This document shows, piece after piece, positions 1-9,763 of a stretch of 64,000 bases of DNA. Below the pieces are notes generated by a model. That model worked only from the letters and a program-made list of their open reading frames with translations, searched no databases and was not told the DNA's origin. Positions within the stretch are counted from its first letter, which is position 1; each line of letters starts with the position of its first letter. The DNA comes from an uncultured Lachnospiraceae bacterium (GTDB lineage: Bacteria; Bacillota; Clostridia; Lachnospirales; Lachnospiraceae). The position numbers and the translations under genes are program-made. Location of the stretch: the NCBI GenBank assembly GCA_947177165.1, contig CAMWTP010000032.1, positions 1 to 64,000 on the forward strand. Reading direction: 5' to 3'.

Positions 1-64
1 GCAGGAACGACGCAAGGAGGGCATGCCGCATCGGCATGACTGGAAGTGTGAAAAGGAGCTAGGA

Positions 65-841
65 ATGTTATACGTTAATTGCGGATGCGGAGATAAATTT
101 GTGACAAATAAAGAATGGGTAAATTTAGATTTTGCACAACGGCATGGTGTTCGAGGTTGCAATATTTTAAAAGGTTTGCCCTTTGAGAATCAAAGTGTTG
201 ATGCGATTTTTTCAAGTTGTATGTTAGAGCATTTTACAACGGAGCAGGCAAAATCACATATTGCTGAATGCTATCGAATATTAAAGTCAAATGGAATAAT
301 TAGAATTGTGGTTCCTGATTTGGAGAATGTTTGTAAAGAATATTTGAAGATATTAGATTTAGTAAGAAGAGATGAGACTTATCAAAAAAGATATGAATAT
401 ATTGTTATAGAATTATTAGATCAAATGACAAGAATGCATTCTGGTGGAGAAATGCAAAAGTACTGGGAAGACTCAAGTAGAGATGAGAGATACATTTTAT
501 ATAGAACAGGTTATCCGGCAGGGTGGAGGGAACATAAGATAACAAAACAATCTAGACTTAAAATGTATATTGCGTATAAGAAGCATAAATTTTTTAGCAG
601 ATTCAACTTTTATAATTATTATTGTTTGGGCAGATTTATGCTTTCTGGAGAGACGCATAAATGGATGTACGATGAGTATAGTTTGAGCCGATTGTTGGAG
701 ACACAAGGTTTTAAAGATATTCGAATATTGAAATGTAATGAGTCCATGATAGAGAATTGGGATAAATACGGACTGGAGGTAACAGATAACGGAAACGAAT
801 ATAAGCCACATTCGCTTTATATAGAAGCAAAAAGATGGTAA
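65..841 (+). CDS. Class I SAM-dependent methyltransferase (glycan cluster)
   Basis: The N-terminus starts with a Rossmann-type motif I (VNCGCGD), followed by VNLDF, a LPFENQSVDAIFSSCMLEHF block and IVVPDLE, the usual layout of a type-11 SAM methyltransferase. About 258 aa. I chose the ATG at 65 because AAGGAG lies 7 nt upstream; an in-frame ATG at 23 has its GGAGG only 2 nt away and would add 14 atypical residues. It probably methylates a sugar or lipid-linked glycan intermediate, judging from the neighbouring glycan genes; the substrate cannot be read from sequence. Upstream frames are open to the window edge, so the end of a preceding gene may lie in bases 1-60. Confidence 0.8.
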   Translation: MLYVNCGCGDKFVTNKEWVNLDFAQRHGVRGCNILKGLPFENQSVDAIFSSCMLEHFTTEQAKSHIAECYRILKSNGIIRIVVPDLENVCKEYLKILDLVRRDETYQKRYEYIVIELLDQMTRMHSGGEMQKYWEDSSRDERYILYRTGYPAGWREHKITKQSRLKMYIAYKKHKFFSRFNFYNYYCLGRFMLSGETHKWMYDEYSLSRLLETQGFKDIRILKCNESMIENWDKYGLEVTDNGNEYKPHSLYIEAKRW

Positions 842-863
842 AAGGATTTGGAAGGGTAAAGAT

Positions 864-1856
864 ATGGAATTAAGTAAAGGAATGGTAAGACGGTGGTTAT
901 ATTATGAGTTGAAGTATCATGCTAGAGTGAGATTTGACAAGATAAGAAAGGGACCAATACCGATAACGGAATATCTTGGTAGGAAGATTTTGAGTTTGAA
1001 AGATACTAATGAATTATTGTATAAAAAAATAATGGAAGGAAAACCCTTTTGGGCTGGTAGAATGGGTGGGAGTGAAATGAGTACAATAGCATACTATATG
1101 AGAAATCAATTGTTTCCGTTTAGAACGGATGCAAGAGAGGATGTGTTGCATGATTTATGTGTGCTCTCGGGTTTTTTTCCAGAAGATATGAGGTATGGTG
1201 AACGGTTTGTTGAGTTGCTATTAAACTGTGTAAAAGATATCGATTTGATCGGAGCGTGGAATAGGTATATGGAGGAGTGGATGCTGGCAGAGTATGCACC
1301 TGAAAGCACAATATCTTATTTGACTTATTTGGAGCCATGGAAAGTAGCAGAGTTGTCGGAACGTGTGATTCCTTGGACTTCTGCGTTGGCTGGGAAAAAA
1401 GTATTGGTCATTCATCCATTTACATCTTCTATAGAGAATCAGTTTATTAATAACAGAACAAAAATTTTTAAGGATTTGCCGATAGATAATGTTTTACCTG
1501 ATTTCGAATTAAAAACATTGAAGGCAGTTCAAACTTTGGGGAATACTTCTGCTGAATTTCCGGATTGGTTTGAAGCTTTAGATTATATGATAACAGGGTG
1601 CAGTAAAATAGAATTTGATGTGGCTATTATCGGATGCGGCGCATATGGGTTTCCGTTGGCAGCTGAGATTAAACACATGGGAAAGATAGCAATACACATG
1701 GGGGGGGCTACGCAATTACTTTTTGGCATACGCGGAAAAAGATGGGATGAGTGGGTGGGCGTATACAAACAAATGGTGAATGAGTATTGGGTACGTCCTT
1801 CAGAGGAGGAAAAGATAAGTGAAGGATATAAAATAGAGAATAATTGTTATTGGTAA
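864..1856 (+). CDS. Putative GT-D-fold glycosyltransferase
   Basis: A 330-aa soluble protein. Near residue 65 it carries a FWAGRMGGSEMSTI segment and in its second half VLVIHPFTSSIENQF and FDVAIIGCGAYGFPLAAEI followed by AIHMGGATQLLFGIRGKRWD. I recognise this combination from GT-D-like (DUF1792-related) putative glycosyltransferases of Firmicutes polysaccharide clusters; this is family recall, not a search. It lies 22 nt after the methyltransferase in the same orientation, so the two are probably co-transcribed. The acceptor and donor sugars are unknown. Confidence 0.55.
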   Translation: MELSKGMVRRWLYYELKYHARVRFDKIRKGPIPITEYLGRKILSLKDTNELLYKKIMEGKPFWAGRMGGSEMSTIAYYMRNQLFPFRTDAREDVLHDLCVLSGFFPEDMRYGERFVELLLNCVKDIDLIGAWNRYMEEWMLAEYAPESTISYLTYLEPWKVAELSERVIPWTSALAGKKVLVIHPFTSSIENQFINNRTKIFKDLPIDNVLPDFELKTLKAVQTLGNTSAEFPDWFEALDYMITGCSKIEFDVAIIGCGAYGFPLAAEIKHMGKIAIHMGGATQLLFGIRGKRWDEWVGVYKQMVNEYWVRPSEEEKISEGYKIENNCYW

Positions 1857-1923
1857 AATGGATAATGTATTAAGGAAATAGGGGTTATCAAGAAGGAATG
1901 TTATACCCAAAAGGGCTTAAGAT

Positions 1924-2895
1924 ATGAATATAGGAATGAAAGTTATTGGAAAGTATAATCAGATAAAGGAGAATATCATTGTTGGAAGTTTACCACATGT
2001 ATCAATATATAATATGAAGTGGCTGTCATATGATATTCAACAGATACACACGAAGGAAATATTGATTTCCAATGATTTCTATGGAAATGCGAATACAATA
2101 AAAAAATATTGTGGATTGAATGAGAGATATACTATAAAAGCTTCGTTAGAACATGCATCATATATGGCAAAAGATTTTTATTGGGATGTGGAAGTGAATC
2201 ACGATTTGCCAGGCATAATTACTCAGGGGGGCGTGAGGAAAGATGTCTTAAAAAAGGTAACATCAAAGCCGGTTTATGTTATCGGGCCATATATTGCATA
2301 TGCAAAGTCCTTTTACAATGATAATGAAAAAAGAAGATTGAAGAAAGGAAAAACTTTACTTGTTTTTCCAATGCACTCAGCAACTCACATGGATATAGAT
2401 TATGATATGGAACTATTTATAAGTGAGATAGAACGGGTTAAAAAAGATTTTGATACAGTGAGAATATGTATGTATTGGAAGGACATATTACGCGGATCGC
2501 ATGAGATATATAAACAAATGGGATATGAAATTGTCTCGGCGGGACATTTGTATGATAAAAGTTTTTTGTCCCGATTAAGAAGTATTATAGAAATGTCGGA
2601 TTGCGTAATGGCCAATGAAATTGGAACATACATTGGACAAGCGGTATATTTTGAAAAGCCAGTGTATTTATATCGGCAGGATGGGTGGGTATCAAATTCA
2701 GATGTAAGTACTGTGGAATTTGACACTAGGCAAGATACGCCGTATTATGAAAGGATGTTCCAATTATTTGGAGAACTATCAGACAGAATTACAAGAGAAC
2801 AATATGAATTGTGTGATTATTTTTGGGGAATAAAATCAGTATTAGATTGTGGGGAAATGAAAAAATTACTGGACAATCTTGAAAAGGAATATTGA
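1924..2895 (+). CDS. Unrecognised glycan-cluster protein, possibly GT-B-like
   Basis: I do not recognise this 323-aa protein with certainty. It has no membrane segments or signal peptide. It contains a conserved-looking YVIGPYIAYAKSFY stretch, LLVFPMHSATHMD near the middle, and a C-terminal segment (MANEIGTYIGQAVYFEKPVYLY) whose shape recalls the donor-binding half of GT-B enzymes or capsule export/processing proteins. It sits between a GT-D-like gene and a hexapeptide acyltransferase, so a role in assembling the same glycan is likely. Start ATG follows a weak ribosome site. Confidence 0.5.
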   Translation: MNIGMKVIGKYNQIKENIIVGSLPHVSIYNMKWLSYDIQQIHTKEILISNDFYGNANTIKKYCGLNERYTIKASLEHASYMAKDFYWDVEVNHDLPGIITQGGVRKDVLKKVTSKPVYVIGPYIAYAKSFYNDNEKRRLKKGKTLLVFPMHSATHMDIDYDMELFISEIERVKKDFDTVRICMYWKDILRGSHEIYKQMGYEIVSAGHLYDKSFLSRLRSIIEMSDCVMANEIGTYIGQAVYFEKPVYLYRQDGWVSNSDVSTVEFDTRQDTPYYERMFQLFGELSDRITREQYELCDYFWGIKSVLDCGEMKKLLDNLEKEY

Positions 2896-2948
2896 AAAGA
2901 TTGATTTCATAATTTTTGCAAGGTTAATATACTTTTAGGAGAATGGTT

Positions 2949-3611
2949 ATGAATGATAAAGATATTCTTAATATCTTGATTCATCAGTTATCAAGTTATT
3001 GGGAAAGTTACGATGTGAATATTTTAGAAGCATGTGTTCCTGCTGCATTAAATCGGGTGGTAGAAGACTTTAGTGCTAGTGCTTTAGGTAGAGTATTTGA
3101 TGGTGATAAGGTAATATTTTCACCGTATCATTCTGTCACTTGGAGTATTTTCTTATACTATCTTTCCAATACGATTTTTGGAAATAACGGGGAGGTAAAG
3201 GAAGCGGATATGATATATTATTTAAATAAAATAATGAATTCAAATGATTGGTTTTATCCAATCAGTCTTCCAATACATTTTATGGCAGAGCATGTTATAG
3301 GGAGTGTTTTGGGGCGAGCAACATATGGTGACTATTTATTTATATATCAGGGGGTCACAATTGGCGGAAATTGGAGAAACGGGAAATTGTTTTACCCAAC
3401 ACTTGGAAAAAATGTATTAATGTATGCTAATAGTACTGTTTTGGGAGATACATTTATCGGAAATAATGTAATCATTGCAGCAGATTCTTATATTATAAAT
3501 GAAGTAATTCCTGATAATTGTATTGTATTTGGAAAATCACCTAATATTGAGTTAAAGATAAAAAGTGAAGAATATATTAAGGATAGGACGAGTTGTATCT
3601 GGAAGTGGTGA
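2949..3611 (+). CDS. Left-handed beta-helix (hexapeptide) acyltransferase, serine acetyltransferase-like
   Basis: About 220 aa. The N-terminal half is helical, as in CysE-type acetyltransferases. The C-terminal half has hexapeptide repeats: HVIGSVLGRATYGDYLFIYQ, GVTIGG, then TLGKNVLMYANSTVLGD and FIGNNVIIAADSYIINEVIP, ending in the typical IVFGKSP turn. It is likely to O- or N-acetylate a sugar or amino sugar with acetyl-CoA in the cytoplasm. AGGAG at 2937-2941 is 7 nt before the ATG at 2949; the ATG at 2943 is too close to it. A cysteine-biosynthesis role is less likely, since no cysK-type partner is nearby. Confidence 0.75.
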   Translation: MNDKDILNILIHQLSSYWESYDVNILEACVPAALNRVVEDFSASALGRVFDGDKVIFSPYHSVTWSIFLYYLSNTIFGNNGEVKEADMIYYLNKIMNSNDWFYPISLPIHFMAEHVIGSVLGRATYGDYLFIYQGVTIGGNWRNGKLFYPTLGKNVLMYANSTVLGDTFIGNNVIIAADSYIINEVIPDNCIVFGKSPNIELKIKSEEYIKDRTSCIWKW

Positions 3612-3803
3612 TTAGTTTGATATATTAATTTTACACAGAGAACGGAGTAATCATTTAGAACAGTGAAGCAGTCAAGATAAAATTATATTTTTTTGATTTG
3701 AGGAGATGCGGAGTATATAGAGAAGAGCAGGTGTAGAGGATAATTGGGCAGCATGTGTGAGCAGATCTAGAAGTGAAAGTGGAAATTGCGGGAGGAAAAT
3801 AAA

Positions 3804-5177
3804 ATGTTACAACTGATATGGAAAAACAATAGATTACGACTGATAACGTGGGGAGCACTAGTTGTTCTTGCAGTTGTCTACTTTTTAGGGTTATATTATA
3901 CTGACATTTATATCACATATAGTCAGAGTCTTATGCTCTTAGATTGTCTAAAAGAAGGAGAATTGTTTGAGTTTTATGAAAAAACTATACAGAATCCAGT
4001 ATATGGAATAGGTGCATGCTATTTTATTCCTATTTACGTTATTTTTGCCATTTGGAACCTGCCAGTATGGATAGCGACAAGATTGTTAGGAATCGGAATA
4101 GATAATGTGCTTTTATTACTCTGGTCTAAAGGAATTGTGGTTTTCTTTACAGTTCTATCCATATGGATGTTGTATCGGATTCTGGTGAAGACAAATTATA
4201 GGCATTTGGAGTATGCGCTATTTTTATTTGCATCATCGCTATTTCTGATTGTGCCAGCTTTTGCAGTTGCACAGTATGATATTATTCACATTTTCTTTAC
4301 ATTATGGGGGATTTATTTGTATATTGTAGATGAAAAAATGTCTTGGCGTGTATTAGTCTTGTTTTCTGTTGCAATATCGATCAAGTTATTTTCTTTTTTT
4401 CCATTTGTGATATTAGTTTTATTGAGTGAGAAGAGAATTCGATATATTATTCAATATTTGATTTGTGGTATGTTATTTAGTATTGTTACTATATTACCTT
4501 GGTATAAAGGGTACAAAATTGTATCAAAGGGTTTTAATGATACAATGTTAGATAATTTGTTTGAGAAAACTTTACCAGGGGGATTAGGTGATGTTTCCAT
4601 CTTTATTTTTGGATTTTGTATTATTTTATTTGTGGCTTATTTGTCTGAAAGTAGAGATATAAAACATTTTTATAGATGTATGACATGGTTGACAGCTGCT
4701 TTTTTTACTTTATTTTTTGCAACAGTACATGCTCATCCATATTGGATTGTAATGTTGATTCCATTTTTGATTCCAGTTCTTATTGAAAAAAGTGAGAACA
4801 TTAAAATTAATATGATTTTGGAGATAATTGCTGAGGGTACAATTATATTGTCGCAAGGATTTTATTTTCCATGGGTATATTTTTATGAGCAATCATTTTC
4901 TTATTTGATTTTTAGTAATACGGAGGTTAAATTGGGACAGGGAGCTGTTGATATTACGGATGTAATAAATTTCTTGGGAATGAGTAGTTATATGCCAGGA
5001 ATTTATGCCGTGTTTATAGTATGTATGGTTTTTTTGCTAATTATTAACAATCCATGGAAGCCCTATTCTGTTAAGGGAGTATGCGCGGAAGAAGCATGTG
5101 TAGAAAATGTGTCGCGATTTGTTAGGATTGGATTGGTAGCATTGTATTTACTGGTGACCTATATGATTGCGTATTAA
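3804..5177 (+). CDS. Multi-pass membrane protein, GT-C-type glycosyltransferase-like
   Basis: About 457 aa with roughly ten hydrophobic segments, starting with ITWGALVVLAVVYFLGLYY, followed by an extracytoplasmic-looking loop with DIYITYSQ and later LYIVDEKMSW and FATVHAHPYWIVMLIPFLIP. This topology resembles PMT/DUF2029-like GT-C enzymes that use polyprenyl-phosphate sugars at the outer membrane face, but the diagnostic acidic pair in the first loop is not clear, so a polymerase or other membrane function is possible. I chose the ATG at 3804 because GGAGG is 8 nt upstream; a TTG at 3786 overlaps no ribosome site. Confidence 0.55.
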   Translation: MLQLIWKNNRLRLITWGALVVLAVVYFLGLYYTDIYITYSQSLMLLDCLKEGELFEFYEKTIQNPVYGIGACYFIPIYVIFAIWNLPVWIATRLLGIGIDNVLLLLWSKGIVVFFTVLSIWMLYRILVKTNYRHLEYALFLFASSLFLIVPAFAVAQYDIIHIFFTLWGIYLYIVDEKMSWRVLVLFSVAISIKLFSFFPFVILVLLSEKRIRYIIQYLICGMLFSIVTILPWYKGYKIVSKGFNDTMLDNLFEKTLPGGLGDVSIFIFGFCIILFVAYLSESRDIKHFYRCMTWLTAAFFTLFFATVHAHPYWIVMLIPFLIPVLIEKSENIKINMILEIIAEGTIILSQGFYFPWVYFYEQSFSYLIFSNTEVKLGQGAVDITDVINFLGMSSYMPGIYAVFIVCMVFLLIINNPWKPYSVKGVCAEEACVENVSRFVRIGLVALYLLVTYMIAY

Positions 5178-5331
5178 TTGGAAATGTGGGGGATATAAAG
5201 AAAATTACTTAGAACATATTGCGTAATAATTTTAATGTTAACAAATGAATGAGTGGATTTTAGAACAGAGTAGGTTATTCGGGATATTGAAAAATGACGG
5301 AATTAGCTGTCTGGATTCGGAGGATAAGTAG

Positions 5332-6789
5332 TTGTTATTTAATTCTTATGTGTTTGTACTGTTTTTATTGCCATTGACTTTAATAATTTATTTCGTTATA
5401 AATCATTTCAGTTTTCATAGAATGGCGCTATTTGCGCTCATTCTATTTTCCCTTTTGTTTTATGCCTATAATAATATAGAACTCACGTTGGTATTGTTAA
5501 TTAGTATTGCAGGTAATTATTTGATAGCTTATGGTATCAATCATTGTGAAAGAATACAGATTGGGAAAGTGCTGTTACTTATCGGAATTTTGCTCAATAT
5601 TGGTAGTATTTTTTACTTTAAATATTTAAATTTTTGTATCACTAATTTGAATACTTTTTTTCAAAGAGATATTCAATTAAGAGATATTGTTTTACCGTTG
5701 GGAATTAGTTTTTACACATTTCAACAGATCTCCTATTTGATCGATACGTATCGAGGTGAAACATATAATTACTCCTTTATAGAATATGCTGCATTTGTCT
5801 CTTTTTTTCCACAGCTAGTTGCAGGACCTATAGTGTTGCATAGCGAGATTATTCCACAATTTAGGGATGAAAAAAGATGGTATTTTAATCACGAGAATTT
5901 TGCGAACGGAATTTATCTATTTGTCATTGGAATGTTTAAAAAGGTTCTGATTGCTGATACCTTGGGACGGGCTGTAGCATGGGGATGGAGTGGTATTGAT
6001 ACGTTATCATCGATGGAAATTATAATTGTTATGTTATCTTTTACATTTCAACTCTATTTTGATTTTAGCGGCTATTGTGATATGGCAGTGGGAATAGGCA
6101 AAATGTTCAATATTGAATTACCAGTCAACTTTCAATCCCCGTATAAATCATATTCAATATTAGAGTTCTGGAAACGATGGCATATAACTTTGACAAGGTT
6201 TTTACGTAATTATGTGTATATTCCTTTGGGAGGGAGCAAAAAGGGGAGAGTAAGAACATATGTCAATATTATGCTAGTGTTTTTTCTAAGTGGGATATGG
6301 CATGGTGCCAATTGGACATTCATTTTATGGGGAGTTCTACATGGTTTTGCACAAGTGCTTAATCGCATATTTAAAAGAACATGGGATCGGTGCAATCAGG
6401 TTTTCCAGTGGATATGCACTTTTGCTTTTGTAAATGTGATGTGGTTGCTTTTCCGGGCAGATAATGTGCTACAGGCACTTGATTTGATGAAGCGAATGTT
6501 TCGGATGGATGATCTTACAATAAGTCCTGAACTATATAATTGTTATATATTACCAGAAATTGATTGGATGATACAGAGGATTAAACCGCTATTGCAATTG
6601 AGAGAGAGTAACAGGATTTATATGTGGGGGTTTTTGTATACGGCTTTGTTTATTTGCCTGAATTGCGATAATCTGTATGAAAAACTTTTTAGACCGACAT
6701 TGGGAAGGGCTATACTTACCTCGTTGTTGATGGTTTGGACAACTGTTTCACTTGGTGATATAACGACATTTTTGTATTTCAATTTTTAA
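5332..6789 (+). CDS. MBOAT-family membrane O-acyltransferase
   Basis: This 485-aa multi-pass protein is of the AlgI/DltB type. It begins MLFNSYVFVLFLLPLT, a typical MBOAT start, contains SFYTFQQISYLID and FFPQLVAGPI, then FWKRWHITLTRFLRNYVYIPLGGSKKG, and the catalytic-type SGIWHGANW with His324. It would transfer an acyl (often acetyl) group from a cytoplasmic donor to a glycan across the membrane. It starts with TTG at 5332; GGAGG at 5319-5323 lies 8 nt upstream and the protein start matches the family. The following gene encodes an extracytoplasmic SGNH-like partner, the usual pairing for AlgI-AlgJ/X systems. Confidence 0.9.
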   Translation: MLFNSYVFVLFLLPLTLIIYFVINHFSFHRMALFALILFSLLFYAYNNIELTLVLLISIAGNYLIAYGINHCERIQIGKVLLLIGILLNIGSIFYFKYLNFCITNLNTFFQRDIQLRDIVLPLGISFYTFQQISYLIDTYRGETYNYSFIEYAAFVSFFPQLVAGPIVLHSEIIPQFRDEKRWYFNHENFANGIYLFVIGMFKKVLIADTLGRAVAWGWSGIDTLSSMEIIIVMLSFTFQLYFDFSGYCDMAVGIGKMFNIELPVNFQSPYKSYSILEFWKRWHITLTRFLRNYVYIPLGGSKKGRVRTYVNIMLVFFLSGIWHGANWTFILWGVLHGFAQVLNRIFKRTWDRCNQVFQWICTFAFVNVMWLLFRADNVLQALDLMKRMFRMDDLTISPELYNCYILPEIDWMIQRIKPLLQLRESNRIYMWGFLYTALFICLNCDNLYEKLFRPTLGRAILTSLLMVWTTVSLGDITTFLYFNF

Positions 6790-6807
6790 GGAGTTCGAAG
6801 AGTTTTT

Positions 6808-7845
6808 ATGAAAAGCAGTACTTTTAACAGATTTGTTATCATAGTTATCGTTTTAGGATTAACGATATTTGGGGGAGTGATTGTGTATAGAGATCCATTT
6901 TTCCATTATCATGGACCGATAAGAAACGATTACAACCTGGATGGAGCCTATGCTAGATACTACAATGATGGGTTTGTTAAGTTTTTTGATTATGATGCGA
7001 TTATTCTGGGTACTTCTATGTGTAACAATTTTAAGGTAAGTACACTGCAGGAACTTTTTGGCGTTGATAAGGCAATTAAGGTAAATGCATCAGGTTCCTT
7101 TTTTAATGAGACTAATGTGTATCTACAGGAAGCTTTTGTGCATAATCCAGATATTAAATTAATTGTAAGGGGAGTGGATTGTGATTGCATAGAATTGGAT
7201 AAAAGTGAGAAATCTAGATTTTCTGAAGAGGCATATTACCTAAGGGATAATAATATTTTTAATGATGTAAATTATGTGTTGAATAAGAAAGTTATGATAG
7301 AAAGTAATAAAACTGGTGTGGTGGATTGGGACGAATATTTAAGTTGGAGGTGGCAGCCGTCTGGAAAACAGGTTGTTATGGGTGAGAATGATTTGTACTG
7401 TGGATTGATACCGGAGCAAAAGCAAATGGATGATGAAAAATATTACAGGATTGTTGAAAATATTGAAGAGAATATCGTTATGATTATGAGGGATAGCCCA
7501 GATACACAATTCTATTTGTTTTTTACGCCATACAGCATTTGTGCATGGGGAGATTTGATTTATAATGGAGATTTGGAGATTCAGATTCATGCTCAGAAAA
7601 TTGCAATTGAGCAAATATTGCAATGCGAAAATGTACATCTTTTCTCATTTTGTAATAATTTTGATATGGTATGTAATCTTGATAACTATATTGACAAAAA
7701 GCATTACGCGTATTGGATTAACGAGGAGATATTGAATTACATGCATGAAGGTCAATATCAGCTCACATTTGATAATTATGATGAATATTTAGATGAGATT
7801 ACCGCTTTTTACACAGCATATTCATACGATAAGCTATATGAGTGA
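6808..7845 (+). CDS. Membrane-anchored SGNH-like (AlgJ/X-type) acylation partner
   Basis: A 345-aa protein with an N-terminal membrane anchor (residues about 8-28, FVIIVIVLGLTIFGGVIVYR) and an extracytoplasmic domain. The AIILGTSMCNNF segment matches block I of SGNH/GDSL hydrolase folds (G-T/D-S), and IRGVD-like strand segments follow. These proteins commonly sit next to MBOAT enzymes and complete O-acylation of exported polysaccharides. It begins 18 nt after the MBOAT gene, so the two are one transcription unit. The distal catalytic Asp-His pair is not obvious to me, so it could be a structural partner rather than an enzyme. Confidence 0.65.
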   Translation: MKSSTFNRFVIIVIVLGLTIFGGVIVYRDPFFHYHGPIRNDYNLDGAYARYYNDGFVKFFDYDAIILGTSMCNNFKVSTLQELFGVDKAIKVNASGSFFNETNVYLQEAFVHNPDIKLIVRGVDCDCIELDKSEKSRFSEEAYYLRDNNIFNDVNYVLNKKVMIESNKTGVVDWDEYLSWRWQPSGKQVVMGENDLYCGLIPEQKQMDDEKYYRIVENIEENIVMIMRDSPDTQFYLFFTPYSICAWGDLIYNGDLEIQIHAQKIAIEQILQCENVHLFSFCNNFDMVCNLDNYIDKKHYAYWINEEILNYMHEGQYQLTFDNYDEYLDEITAFYTAYSYDKLYE

Positions 7846-8114
7846 GCTTGTTAAGATATGGAGTAAAGAAAGAGCAATCTGTTTGATTGGGGGGCAGAAT
7901 TTGAATGTTGAAATCTGAGCAGTTTAAGTATTGCATATTTCGTTTTGTTATGATATTCTTAACAAAAAATTTGGGTTAATACGCATTTAGAGAGGATATA
8001 ATAAATGGGAGAATTGGGAGTAAGGAAAACAATCACTGTTTTGGGAGTGATGTATTTTGATGTGTTTGAGAAAGCGGATGACTTTCAAAGATAATTGAGG
8101 AAGAAGTGAAATAA

Positions 8115-8642
8115 ATGAAGATAAATGTTGTCTTGTTTATTAAAGATACGACAGACTTGCGTTTGAGAAGCATTGAGAAAAGGGATATAGAAGATTTAAG
8201 AATTTGGAAAAATAGTAATAGATCTAGTTTTTTTTATAAGCAGGAAATTACACCAGATGCACAGATCGAGTGGTACCAGAGGTATATACACAGAGAAGAT
8301 GATTACATTTTTATAGTAGAAGTACTAAATAATGATACATGGAAAAAAATAGGTTGTCTGGGTTTTCGTGTTGTTGAAGGAAATATTGATTTATACAATA
8401 TTATACGGGGACAGAGAATCGAAGCTAGGAGTAGTATGAGAGAAGCGATGTACATCTTGCTGGCGTATATTTCTGAAAAATACAGTTATCCCATCAAATG
8501 TGACGTATTAGTTGATAATCCGGCTGTTGAATGGTATAATAAATGTGGTTTTTCAATCAGGGAATGCAGAGGCGATTATTATATCATGGAATTCGAAAAG
8601 GATATGGGCACATTGCCCAACGTGGATAAGGAGGAAATATAG
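8115..8642 (+). CDS. GNAT-family N-acetyltransferase
   Basis: A 175-aa protein starting its fold at LRLRSIEKRDIEDLRIWKN, the hallmark beginning of RimJ/RimL-type GNATs, with FIVEVLNNDTWKKIGCLGFR (beta 3-4) and DNPAVEWYNKCGFSIRECR (C-terminal GNAT motif) present. It ends immediately before the DegT aminotransferase ATG at 8643. GNAT plus DegT pairs usually make N-acylated 4-amino or 3-amino sugars on nucleotide carriers, which is the likely role here. The acetyl-CoA binding Q/RxxGxG/A loop is degenerate (RIEARSSMREA), so activity is less certain than the fold. Confidence 0.75.
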   Translation: MKINVVLFIKDTTDLRLRSIEKRDIEDLRIWKNSNRSSFFYKQEITPDAQIEWYQRYIHREDDYIFIVEVLNNDTWKKIGCLGFRVVEGNIDLYNIIRGQRIEARSSMREAMYILLAYISEKYSYPIKCDVLVDNPAVEWYNKCGFSIRECRGDYYIMEFEKDMGTLPNVDKEEI

Positions 8643-9761
8643 ATGATAAATGTATTTGGATCGAAAGTTGGAGAGGAAGAAATCAGGCAGGTAACAGAAA
8701 GCATTGGTAAACAGTGGATGGGAATGGGACCCAAGACAAAACAATTCGAAGCAGAGATTGCGGAGCGATTGCATACGGATAAATTTGTTTTGGTAGACAG
8801 TGGATCAAATGGATTATACATGGCATTATCCTTGTTGAATCTTCCAAAGGGAAGTGAAGTGATCATACCGTCCTTCACATGGGTTTCCTGTGCTCAGGTA
8901 GTGATGATGGCAGGATGTACGCCTGTTTTTTGCGATGTAGACATCGAATCTCAAAATATTACAGCCGACCTTGTTAAACCGCATATTACTTCCAATACAG
9001 GTGCTATTATGGCAGTACATTATGCAGGACTTCCGGTTGACTTGGATCCAATATTGGAGTTGGGATATCCTGTGATTGAGGATGCGTGTCATGCAATTGA
9101 TTCCAAATATAAAGGAAAGTCATGCGGAACAGTCGGGGCAGTTGGGGTGTATTCTTTTGATGCAGTAAAGAACCTTTGTATGGGTGAAGGCGGTGGAGTG
9201 ACATCCGGTAAAAAAGAATATATGGAACGGGCAAATGTCTTGAGATACTGTGGCATCGGTAAATCAGGATTTGAGGCATCTACGCACGGGAAAGAGCGCT
9301 GGTGGGAGTACAATATTGTTGAGCCATTTATTAAGATGAATCCCTCAGATATCGCAGCAGGGATTGGTTTGGCGCAGCTACAGAAGCTTGATGAACTGCA
9401 GGAATATAGAAAAAAGATATGGGATATCTATCAGGAGGAATTTAGGGAGATTTCATGGATTCAGACACCGATGGACGCGGATACAACGCGGGGGGATCAG
9501 CATTCTTATTTTACTTATTTCATCAGAGTACCCAAACGGGATCAGATGGCAAAGTATTTGTTTGATAATGGTATCTATACGACGCTGAGATATCATCCAT
9601 TGCATTTGAATCCGCTGTATCAAAGTAAAGAAAGTCTGCCTAATTCTGAGCTTTTGAATGAGCAGGGATTGAATATTCCCTTGCATCCGAGTCTGTCAAT
9701 GGAAGATGTGGATAAGATAATTCATTATTGTAAAAAATTTGGCGAAGAGATGAAATTATAG
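8643..9761 (+). CDS. DegT/DnrJ/EryC1/StrS-family sugar aminotransferase
   Basis: A 372-aa PLP enzyme. It has VDSGSNGLYMALSLL (phosphate-binding), EVIIPSFTWVSCAQVV, VIEDACHAIDS (Asp/His pair of the family) and the Schiff-base segment YSFDAVKNLCMGEGGG with Lys176. It converts a nucleotide 3- or 4-keto-sugar to the amino sugar using glutamate. GGAGG at 8631-8635 precedes the ATG at 8643. It follows the GNAT gene directly, suggesting amination followed by N-acetylation of one sugar. No nucleotide-sugar dehydratase lies in the same operon, so the keto-sugar must come from elsewhere. Confidence 0.92.
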   Translation: MINVFGSKVGEEEIRQVTESIGKQWMGMGPKTKQFEAEIAERLHTDKFVLVDSGSNGLYMALSLLNLPKGSEVIIPSFTWVSCAQVVMMAGCTPVFCDVDIESQNITADLVKPHITSNTGAIMAVHYAGLPVDLDPILELGYPVIEDACHAIDSKYKGKSCGTVGAVGVYSFDAVKNLCMGEGGGVTSGKKEYMERANVLRYCGIGKSGFEASTHGKERWWEYNIVEPFIKMNPSDIAAGIGLAQLQKLDELQEYRKKIWDIYQEEFREISWIQTPMDADTTRGDQHSYFTYFIRVPKRDQMAKYLFDNGIYTTLRYHPLHLNPLYQSKESLPNSELLNEQGLNIPLHPSLSMEDVDKIIHYCKKFGEEMKL

Positions 9762-9763
9762 AA

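Noticed and set aside
2949..3611. Serine acetyltransferase for cysteine synthesis (cysE)
   Set aside because: The fold is similar, but no cysteine-synthesis partner is near and the context is glycan assembly.
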